A DNA stretch of 8,516 nt from JAUREX01 sp964472135 (GTDB taxonomy: Bacteria; Pseudomonadota; Alphaproteobacteria; Rhodobacterales; Rhodobacteraceae), in assembly GCA_964472135.1 (NCBI GenBank), contig CAYYJB010000081.1, positions 1-8,516 of the forward strand, read 5' to 3'. Below are positions 1-4,805 of the stretch, one piece after another. A model generated the notes under the pieces. It was not told the origin of the DNA and ran no database searches. It saw only the letters and a list, made by a program, of their open reading frames with translations. The translations under genes were made by a program, and so were the position numbers. The first letter of the stretch is position 1. Each line of letters opens with the position of its first letter.

Positions 1-104
1 CCCGTGACCTCGATCACGAGGTTCGGGCCGGGGCCGTCCGCGACCTCGGCGAGGGCGGGCAGGGCGCAGGTGGCAAGCGCCGCGGCAAGGATGAGCTTAC
101 GCAT
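1..104 (-). CDS. Exported cyclophilin-type peptidyl-prolyl isomerase (5' end only)
   Basis: Only the first 34 codons are in the window; the gene continues past the left edge. The visible protein starts MRKLILAAALATCALPALA, a textbook signal peptide: a basic n-region (R2, K3), a hydrophobic core at residues 4-15 and an A-x-A type cleavage site after residue 19. The mature start reads EVADGPGPNLVIEVTG, resembling the first beta strand of bacterial cyclophilins. C13 is not in a good lipobox (Thr at -1), so a lipoprotein is unlikely. Its ATG at 104-102 overlaps the last codons and stop of the upstream cyclophilin by 8 bp (ATGCGTAA), with a GAGGGTGG ribosome-binding stretch just upstream inside that gene, so the two are probably co-transcribed and translationally coupled. 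Inferred role: proline isomerisation during folding of periplasmic proteins. The catalytic domain is off the window, so the identification rests on the signal peptide, the first strand and the neighbour. Confidence 0.65.
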   Translation of the reverse strand, partial: MRKLILAAALATCALPALAEVADGPGPNLVIEVT

Positions 105-603
105 CGGCGGCCACCCTCACGCGGATCATGCGGTCGGGGTTCGCCGGCGGCTCGCCCCGCACGATCTTGTCGACATGCTCCATCCCCGAGATGACGCGGC
201 CATAGACGGTATACTGGCCATTGAGGAAATGGTTGTCGGCGAAGTTGATGAAGAACTGGCTGTTGGCGGAATTGGGGTTCATCGACCGCGCCGCCCCGAG
301 CGTGCCGCGATCATGCGGGAGCTTCGAGAACTCGGCCGGCAGGTCGGGCAGGTCCGACCCGCCCGTGCCCGCCCGGCGCAGGTTGAAGCCGCGCTCGGCG
401 TTGCCGTTCGCGACATCGCCGCTCTGGGCCATGAAGCCCTCGATCACGCGGTGAAAGACGACATTGTCATAGGCGCCGGCGCGGGCAAGCGTCTTCATCC
501 GCTCGCTGTGCTTGGGGGCCACGTCGGGCAGCAGCGCGATGACGACATCGCCGTCCTTCAGCGTCATGATGATGGTGTTCTCGGGGTCGGTGATCTCGGC
601 CAT
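97..603 (-). CDS. ppiB: Cytosolic cyclophilin-type peptidyl-prolyl cis-trans isomerase
   Basis: A 168-residue single-domain cyclophilin without signal peptide, so a cytoplasmic foldase catalysing cis-trans isomerisation of Xaa-Pro bonds. The active-site block FHRVIEGFMAQSGD lies at residues 50-63 and holds the catalytic Arg (R52) plus F57, M58 and Q60; further family motifs are RGTLGAARS (99-107), NSANSQFFINF (111-121) and LNGQYTVYGRV (127-137). The residue equivalent to Trp121 of human CypA is Phe (F126), as in E. coli PpiB, a change known to reduce cyclosporin binding. Length is normal for the short bacterial class. The ATG at 603 is supported by AAAGGGA six bases upstream. The gene runs away from pgk and overlaps the next, exported cyclophilin by 8 bp. 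A TAGGCT -10-like element lies in the upstream gap, but I see no convincing -35 at proper spacing. Family assignment is secure; the symbol is by analogy. Confidence 0.95.
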   Translation of the reverse strand: MAEITDPENTIIMTLKDGDVVIALLPDVAPKHSERMKTLARAGAYDNVVFHRVIEGFMAQSGDVANGNAERGFNLRRAGTGGSDLPDLPAEFSKLPHDRGTLGAARSMNPNSANSQFFINFADNHFLNGQYTVYGRVISGMEHVDKIVRGEPPANPDRMIRVRVAADA

Positions 604-680
604 GCGGGGTCCCTTTCAAAATCGGACGGAGCCTAGGCGATGGGGCCGGGCAAGAAAAGCCCCCGCGGGCGAGGCGATGG

Positions 681-709
681 TTGACGGGGCGGGGCGGCCG
701 CGCGATAGG
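681..709 (+). promoter_or_regulatory. Probable sigma-70-type promoter of the pgk-rpe-gph operon
   Basis: TTGACG (681-686) and GATAGG (704-709) are separated by 17 bp, matching housekeeping -35/-10 architecture. Transcription would begin near 716, leaving a leader of roughly 20 nt before the pgk ATG at 738. The TTG of the -35 box is also a possible in-frame TTG start codon for an extended Pgk; the promoter reading makes that extended start very unlikely. Confidence 0.55.
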
Positions 710-737
710 GCGCCTGAGGCGGGCAGGGGTGGCGGCG

Positions 738-1931
738 ATGGGCTGGAAGACACTCGAGGACATGGATCTCGCGGGGCGGCGGGTGATCGTGCGCGCCGAC
801 CTCAACGTGCCGATCGAGGACGGGCGCGTGACCGACGCGACCCGGATCGAGCGCCTTGTCCCGACCCTGCGCGACATCCTCGCGCGCGGCGGGCGGCCCG
901 TGGTGCTGTCGCATTTCGACCGCCCCAAGGGCCGCGTCGTCCCGTCGATGAGCCTCGGTCAGGTGCTGCCCGCGCTGCGTGCGGCGCTCGCGCCCGCGCC
1001 TGTCGCCTTCGCGCCAGACTGCATCGGCACCGAGGCCGCCGCCCCCGTGCCCGAGGGCGGGGTGCTGTTGCTCGAGAACACGCGCTTTCATCCGGGCGAG
1101 GAGGCGAACGATCCGGCCTTCGCCGCGGCCCTCGCGGCGGCCGGCGAGGTCTATGTCAACGACGCCTTCTCGGCCGCGCACCGCGCCCATGCCTCGACCG
1201 AGGCGATCGCGCGGGTCCTGCCCGCCTGCGCGGGGCGGGCGATGGCGGCAGAGCTTGCGGCGCTCGACGCGGCGCTGGGCAAGCCCGCCCGGCCCGTGGT
1301 GGCGGTGGTGGGGGGGGCCAAGGTCTCGACCAAGATCGACCTCCTGAAGAACCTCGTCGCCCGGGTCGATCATCTGGTGATCGGGGGCGGCATGGCCAAC
1401 ACCTTCCTTGCGGCCGAGGGCGCGCCCGTCGGCCGCTCGCTCTGCGAGGGCGATCTGGCCCCGACCGCGCGCGAGATCCTCGCGGCCGCCCGCGCCGCGG
1501 GCTGCACCGTGCATCTGCCCGTCGATGTCGTCGTCGCGCGCGACTTCGCCGCCCACGCCCCGCACGAGGTCGTGCCGGCCCGCGCCTGCCCCGCCGATGC
1601 GATGATCCTCGATGCCGGGCCCGCGACGGTGGCGGCCGTCTGCGCGACCTTCGATGCGTGCCGGACGCTTGTGTGGAACGGCCCGCTCGGCGCCTTCGAA
1701 AAGCCGCCCTTCGATGCCGCGACGACGGCCTGCGCGCGCCATGCCGCGGCGCGCACCGCCGCCGGGCAGCTCGTGTCGGTCGCGGGCGGGGGCGATACGG
1801 TCGCGGCGCTCAATCACGCGGGCGCGGCCGAGGGGTTCAGCTATGTCTCGACCGCAGGCGGCGCCTTCCTCGAATGGATGGAGGGGCGCGAGTTGCCGGG
1901 TGTCGCGGTCCTGACGGGGGGGGGCGCATGA
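738..1931 (+). CDS. pgk: Phosphoglycerate kinase
   Basis: The 397-residue product interconverts 1,3-bisphosphoglycerate + ADP and 3-phosphoglycerate + ATP in the cytosol (glycolysis, gluconeogenesis, Calvin cycle). N-terminal substrate-domain motifs: RADLNVP (19-25, with the conserved Arg, Asp and Asn), SHFDRPKG (58-65; the more usual Gly before Arg is Asp here), ENTRFHPGEE and NDAFSAAHRAHAS. C-terminal nucleotide-domain motifs: GGAKVSTKI, GGGMANTFL, WNGPLGAFE, GGGDTVAA and STAGGAFLEWMEG. Length fits the family (about 390-400). The start MGWKTLEDMDL matches where alphaproteobacterial Pgk proteins begin and has AGGGG (725-729) eight bases upstream; a frame-open TTG at 681 lies in the promoter. 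The stop overlaps the rpe start as ATGA. The 3' end carries nine consecutive G, and an eight-G run lies at 1310-1317. First gene of a three-gene operon. Confidence 0.97.
   Translation: MGWKTLEDMDLAGRRVIVRADLNVPIEDGRVTDATRIERLVPTLRDILARGGRPVVLSHFDRPKGRVVPSMSLGQVLPALRAALAPAPVAFAPDCIGTEAAAPVPEGGVLLLENTRFHPGEEANDPAFAAALAAAGEVYVNDAFSAAHRAHASTEAIARVLPACAGRAMAAELAALDAALGKPARPVVAVVGGAKVSTKIDLLKNLVARVDHLVIGGGMANTFLAAEGAPVGRSLCEGDLAPTAREILAAARAAGCTVHLPVDVVVARDFAAHAPHEVVPARACPADAMILDAGPATVAAVCATFDACRTLVWNGPLGAFEKPPFDAATTACARHAAARTAAGQLVSVAGGGDTVAALNHAGAAEGFSYVSTAGGAFLEWMEGRELPGVAVLTGGGA
1916..1924 (+). other. Nine-G run at the pgk/rpe junction (possible slippage site)
   Basis: Nine uninterrupted G residues end four bases before the rpe ATG. 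In the pgk frame they are read ACG GGG GGG GGC GCA TGA. A -1 shift on the heptamer G-GGG-GGG (1916-1922, X-XXY-YYZ shape) moves the ribosome exactly into the rpe frame and through its ATG, giving a Pgk-Rpe fusion. The run and the frames are seen directly; the slippage is inference. Confidence 0.4.
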
Positions 1932-2617
1932 GCTTCGATCGTCGCATCCGCATCGCGCCCTCGATCTTGGCTGCCGATTTCGCGGCCTTCGGCGCCGAGT
2001 GCCGCGCCGTCGAGGACGCGGGCGCGGACTGGATCCATGTCGATGTGATGGACGGCCATTTCGTCCCGAACATCACCTTCGGGCCCGCCACCTGCGCCGC
2101 ACTCCGCCCGCATGTGCGCGGCACGATGGATGTCCACCTGATGGTCGCCCCCGTCGATCCCTGGATCGGCGCCTTCGCCAAGGCGGGCGCCGACATCCTG
2201 ACGGCGCATGCCGAGGCCGGCCCCCACATCCACCGCACCCTGCAGGCGATCCGCGACGCGGGGTGCAAGGCGGGCATCGCGCTCAACCCCGGCACCGGGA
2301 TCGAGACGGTGGCCGAGGTCATCGACCTCATCGATCTCGTCTGCGTCATGACGGTGAACCCGGGCTTCGGCGGGCAGTCCTTCATCGCCGCCCAGTGCGA
2401 CAAGATCGCCCGCCTGCGCGCGCTGATCGGCCCGCGCCCGATCCACATCGAGGTCGACGGCGGCATCACCGCCGAAACCGCGCCGCTGGCCGCGCGGGCG
2501 GGCGCGGATGTGCTGGTCGCGGGCTCGGCCGTGTTCCGGGGTGGTCCGGGGAGCTATCGGGGCAACATCGCGGCCATCCGCGCCGCCGCCGAAGGCGCGA
2601 CGGGCGTGCGCGCATGA
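1928..2617 (+). CDS. rpe: Ribulose-phosphate 3-epimerase
   Basis: The 229-residue (beta/alpha)8-barrel enzyme interconverts D-ribulose 5-phosphate and D-xylulose 5-phosphate in the pentose-phosphate pathway and, where present, the Calvin cycle. The opening APSILAADFA (10-19) is the family hallmark. Metal and catalytic residues are visible as H37 and D39 in IHVDVMDGHFVPN, H70 in DVHLMV and D177 in EVDGGI; phosphate-binding loops are NPGFGGQ (144-150) and GSAVF (199-203). Length is normal. The ATG overlaps the pgk stop (ATGA, 1928-1931) and the rpe stop overlaps the gph start (ATGA, 2614-2617). There is no AGGAGG-like site, only a G run, so initiation probably depends on coupling to pgk translation. 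The rpe-gph pair is common in proteobacteria; a directly upstream pgk makes the set resemble cbbK-cbbE-cbbZ of Calvin-cycle loci, but no Rubisco or phosphoribulokinase gene is in view. Confidence 0.97.
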   Translation: MSFDRRIRIAPSILAADFAAFGAECRAVEDAGADWIHVDVMDGHFVPNITFGPATCAALRPHVRGTMDVHLMVAPVDPWIGAFAKAGADILTAHAEAGPHIHRTLQAIRDAGCKAGIALNPGTGIETVAEVIDLIDLVCVMTVNPGFGGQSFIAAQCDKIARLRALIGPRPIHIEVDGGITAETAPLAARAGADVLVAGSAVFRGGPGSYRGNIAAIRAAAEGATGVRA

Positions 2618-3270
2618 AGGCCATCGTCTTCGACCTCGACGGCACGCTCGTTGACAGCGCGCCCGACATCGTGGCGGCGGGGAACGCGCTGCTCGCGGCC
2701 GAGGGCGCGGCGGCCATCCCCTTCGAGGTCGCGCGCGGCTTCATCGGGGCGGGGGCGGATGTGTTCGTGCGCCGCATGATGGCGGCGGCGGGGATGGGTG
2801 ACGATCCCGCCCATGCCGCGCGGCTGCACGCGGCCTTTCTCGACCGCTACGAGGGTGCCGTGGGGGCGACCGCGCTCTATCCCGGGGTGATCGGGGCGCT
2901 CGATGCGCTGGCCGCGCAGGGCTGGCGGATCGGCATCTGCACGAACAAGCCCGAACGTCCGACGGCCGCCCTCTTGCGCCATTTCGGGCTCGGGGCGCGC
3001 TTTGCGGCCGTGATCGGGGGCGATACGCTCGCGGTCCGCAAGCCCGATCCCGCCCCGCTCGCGGCCGCGATCGCCGCCCTCGGCGGCCTGCCCACCGTCT
3101 TCGTGGGCGACAGCGAGACCGACAGCGAAACCGCCCGTCGCGCCCGCGTGCCCCTCGCGCTCTATACCGAGGGCTATCGCAAGACCGCGCTCGGGGCGCT
3201 GCACCACGATGCGGCATTCTCGGATTTCGCCGACCTGCCCGGGATCGCGGCGCGGCTGGTCGCGCGCTGA
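2614..3270 (+). CDS. gph: Phosphoglycolate phosphatase (HAD superfamily)
   Basis: The 218-residue HAD-type hydrolase is expected to dephosphorylate 2-phosphoglycolate to glycolate, a product of Rubisco oxygenation and of DNA 3'-end repair. All four HAD motifs are present: motif I DLDGTLVDS (7-15, nucleophile D7, acid/base D9), motif II T110 in ICTNKP, motif III K143 in RKPDP, and motif IV VGDSETD (164-170, D166 and D170). Residues of about 16-85 form the small alpha-helical cap expected for this subfamily. It is translationally coupled to rpe through an ATGA overlap, a pairing also seen in E. coli, which favours Gph over other HAD phosphatases. It is the last gene of the operon; thyX converges from the other strand 13 bp beyond. 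No hairpin-plus-T-tract terminator is visible there, only a short inverted repeat (GCTGA/TCAGC) spanning the two stop codons. The exact substrate is inferred from family and context. Confidence 0.9.
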   Translation: MKAIVFDLDGTLVDSAPDIVAAGNALLAAEGAAAIPFEVARGFIGAGADVFVRRMMAAAGMGDDPAHAARLHAAFLDRYEGAVGATALYPGVIGALDALAAQGWRIGICTNKPERPTAALLRHFGLGARFAAVIGGDTLAVRKPDPAPLAAAIAALGGLPTVFVGDSETDSETARRARVPLALYTEGYRKTALGALHHDAAFSDFADLPGIAARLVAR

Positions 3271-3283
3271 GGGGCGCGGCGCG

Positions 3284-4189
3284 TCAGCCCCAGAGGTCGG
3301 TGAACTCGCGCCACTCGCCCTTGCCCATGCCGGAATCCTCCTGCGTCACCACCTCGCCCGCAAGGCGCCGCTTCAGCACCGCGACCGCCTTGGCCGAGAG
3401 GGTCGCGCCCCCCATGCGATAGTCCTCGAACGCCGCCGCCGCGATCGGCACCCAGTCGGCGACGATGCGCAGGATCGCCTCGGCATAGACGCGGATCTCC
3501 ATCTGCGCATGAGGATCGGCGCGCAGGCGCAGGAAATGAAAGAGATTGTGCAGATCCGTCTTCCAGTACCACTGGGTATAGATGTTCATCGGCAGGTTCA
3601 TCCGCGCAAGCTCGCGCGCCAGCCCCTGCTGGCCTTCGGTCGAGAGCATCGCCTCGTAATGGTCGTAGGCGCGCGCCGCATCCTCGCGCAGCCAGCCCAG
3701 CACGCGCGCGGCCTCTTCGGGCGCCAGCACCGCGCCCCGGCCCTGGTTGTTGACCGAGGACTGCGCCGCGAGGTCGCCCGCGGCGGGGATGTAGAATTCG
3801 CGGTCGAGGATCGAATAGCGCGCCGAGTATTCGTTCACATTGGCGGTGCGGTGGCGGATCCACTGGCGGGCGACGAACACCGGCAGCTTCACATGCAGCT
3901 TCACCTCGCACATCTCGAAGGGGGTCGAGTGCCAGTGGCGCATGAGGTAGCGGATCAGCCCCTCGTCGTTCTGCACATGCTTCGTGCCCGCGCCATAGCT
4001 GACCCGCGCGGCCTGCACGATCGCGGCATCGTCGCCCATGTAGTCGATGACGCGCACGAAGCCGTGGTCGAGGACGGGGTGCGCGACATAGAGGTGGCGC
4101 TCCATCCCCTCGGAGACGGCGCGCAGCGTCGGGCGGGGGCTGGCGCGCAGGGCGTCGATTTCGGCCTGCTGGTCGGGCGTGATCGGCAT
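3284..4189 (-). CDS. thyX: FAD-dependent thymidylate synthase ThyX
   Basis: The 301-residue flavoenzyme methylates dUMP to dTMP using methylene-tetrahydrofolate, NADPH and FAD, an alternative to ThyA. The diagnostic ThyX motif begins at RHR (112-114) and continues TANVNEYSAR (115-124). Other family blocks are AARVSYG (60-66), RHWHSTPFE (84-92) and, near the C-terminal third, LHNLFHFLRLR, which supplies nucleotide-binding residues. The length of about 300 is typical of alphaproteobacterial ThyX, longer than the roughly 220-250 of many others. The frame stays open 33 codons further upstream, but MPITPDQQAEID is chosen because GGAGG (4197-4201) sits seven bases before it and the longer N-terminus is low-complexity and runs into the gloA promoter region. 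It is divergent from gloA and convergent with gph, so probably transcribed alone. A weak TTGCGC-17-GATGGA pair (4242 down to 4214) is the best promoter I can see. Whether thyA also exists cannot be known from this window. Confidence 0.97.
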   Translation of the reverse strand: MPITPDQQAEIDALRASPRPTLRAVSEGMERHLYVAHPVLDHGFVRVIDYMGDDAAIVQAARVSYGAGTKHVQNDEGLIRYLMRHWHSTPFEMCEVKLHVKLPVFVARQWIRHRTANVNEYSARYSILDREFYIPAAGDLAAQSSVNNQGRGAVLAPEEAARVLGWLREDAARAYDHYEAMLSTEGQQGLARELARMNLPMNIYTQWYWKTDLHNLFHFLRLRADPHAQMEIRVYAEAILRIVADWVPIAAAAFEDYRMGGATLSAKAVAVLKRRLAGEVVTQEDSGMGKGEWREFTDLWG

Positions 4190-4196
4190 GGGGCAT

Positions 4197-4201
4197 CCTC
4201 C
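4197..4201 (-). promoter_or_regulatory. Ribosome-binding site that fixes the thyX start
   Basis: On the minus strand GGAGG lies seven bases before the ATG at 4189. It is the only strong Shine-Dalgarno match near the possible starts and argues against the longer upstream reading that begins at 4288. Confidence 0.75.
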
Positions 4202-4248
4202 GGGTCGCGATCCTCCATCCCCCAAAACGGGGCGCCGCGCAACCGCCG

Positions 4249-4276
4249 TTGCCTTCGCCGGCCGTTCGGCTAGTTC
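4249..4276 (+). promoter_or_regulatory. Candidate promoter of gloA
   Basis: TTGCCT (4249-4254) and TAGTTC (4271-4276) are spaced by 16 bp. Transcription would start near 4283, leaving a leader of about 17 nt that contains the GGGAGG ribosome-binding site. The -10 match is only partial, but its CTAG core recurs in the tRNA-Lys promoter of this window. Confidence 0.4.
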
Positions 4277-4286
4277 TGGGCGCGAC

Positions 4287-4294
4287 AAGGGAGG
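4287..4294 (+). promoter_or_regulatory. Ribosome-binding site that fixes the gloA start
   Basis: AAGGGAGG ends five bases before the ATG at 4300. This supports the 142-residue GloA over a reading from an ATG at 4249, whose 17 extra residues do not resemble the family and whose start would fall inside the putative -35 box. Confidence 0.75.
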
Positions 4295-4299
4295 CGCGC

Positions 4300-4728
4300 A
4301 TGACGATCCGCTATCTGCACACCATGGTCCGGGTGCTGGACCTCGAGAAATCCATCGCCTTCTACCGGCTGCTCGGCCTCGAACAGACCCGGCGGAGCGA
4401 TTACGAGCAGGGGCGCTTCACCCTCGTCTTCATGGCCCCGCCCGGCCAGCCCGAATGCCCCGTGGAGCTCACCTGGAATTGGGACGGCGATGCGGGCCTG
4501 CCCTCGGACAGCCGCCATTTCGGGCATCTCGCCTATCAGGTCGACGACATCTACGCGACCTGCGCGCATCTGATGTCGAACGGCGTCACCATCAACCGCC
4601 CGCCGCGCGACGGGCGCATGGCCTTCGTGCGCAGCCCCGACAACGTGTCGGTCGAACTGCTGCAAAAGGGCACGCCGCTCGCGCCGGCCGAGCCCTGGGC
4701 ATCGATGCCCAACACCGGCCACTGGTAG
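4300..4728 (+). CDS. gloA: Lactoylglutathione lyase (glyoxalase I)
   Basis: The 142-residue vicinal-oxygen-chelate protein is expected to convert the hemithioacetal of methylglyoxal and glutathione into S-lactoylglutathione, the first step of methylglyoxal detoxification. Two paired beta-alpha-beta-beta-beta modules are recognisable, each supplying two metal ligands: H7 in YLHTMVRV, E56 in VELTWNW, H76 in FGHLAYQVDD and E119 in VSVELLQ. These match the four ligands H5, E56, H74 and E122 of E. coli GloA, so the site looks intact. The segment NRPPRDGRMAFVRSPDN (99-115) is characteristic of the glyoxalase I family. The gene is divergent from thyX and lies 77 bp upstream of an aminotransferase on the same strand. 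Methylglyoxal arises from triose phosphates and also from aminoacetone; the latter would fit an amine transaminase neighbour, but that is speculation. Confidence 0.93.
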   Translation: MTIRYLHTMVRVLDLEKSIAFYRLLGLEQTRRSDYEQGRFTLVFMAPPGQPECPVELTWNWDGDAGLPSDSRHFGHLAYQVDDIYATCAHLMSNGVTINRPPRDGRMAFVRSPDNVSVELLQKGTPLAPAEPWASMPNTGHW

Positions 4729-4735
4729 GGTGCTT

Positions 4736-4747
4736 GCGCCCGGGCGC
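4736..4747. repeat. 12-bp perfect palindrome just after gloA
   Basis: GCGCCCGGGCGC begins eight bases after the gloA stop and directly precedes the stronger hairpin at 4749-4772. Together they may form the 3' end structure of gloA mRNA. In such GC-rich DNA a palindrome of this size can also arise by chance, and there is no T tract. Confidence 0.3.
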
Positions 4748-4748
4748 G

Positions 4749-4772
4749 CGGCGCGGCAGGAATGTCGCGCCG
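4749..4772 (+). promoter_or_regulatory. GC-rich hairpin with GGAA (GNRA) tetraloop in the aminotransferase leader
   Basis: CGGCGCGGCA and TGTCGCGCCG pair over ten positions (one G-U) and close a GGAA loop, which fits the exceptionally stable GNRA class. It sits between the gloA stop (4728) and the aminotransferase ribosome-binding site (GGAGG, 4796-4800). No U tract follows, so it is not a classical intrinsic terminator. It may stabilise the gloA 3' end, attenuate read-through, or shape the leader of the downstream gene. The structure is seen in the sequence; the role is inference. Confidence 0.45.
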
Positions 4773-4805
4773 GCCCCGATCCCCGACCGGCCGACGGAGG
4801 GCACC

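Noticed and set aside
640..665. GGGC-AAGAAAA-GCCC hairpin in the ppiB/pgk gap
   Set aside because: The stem is only four base pairs and lies upstream of the pgk promoter; too weak to call.
512..1927. Very long plus-strand open frame continuous with rpe (start at 512)
   Set aside because: Its upstream part lies over ppiB and pgk in a wrong frame, is Arg/Gly/Ala-rich and resembles no protein. Only the part from 1928 onward is the real rpe. Long shadow frames are expected at this GC content.
3266..3288. Possible bidirectional terminator between gph and thyX
   Set aside because: Only a 5-bp inverted repeat (GCTGA/TCAGC) with a long loop spans the stops, and there is no T tract on either strand, so I do not call a terminator.
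4214..4242. Minus-strand promoter for thyX (TTGCGC-17-GATGGA)
   Set aside because: The -10 match is poor and such pairs occur easily in this composition, so it is mentioned under thyX only and not listed as a feature.
3209..4273. Long plus-strand open frame opposite thyX
   Set aside because: It covers thyX in antisense. ThyX motifs are unambiguous on the minus strand, and the plus-strand product has only His/Arg-rich shadow composition.
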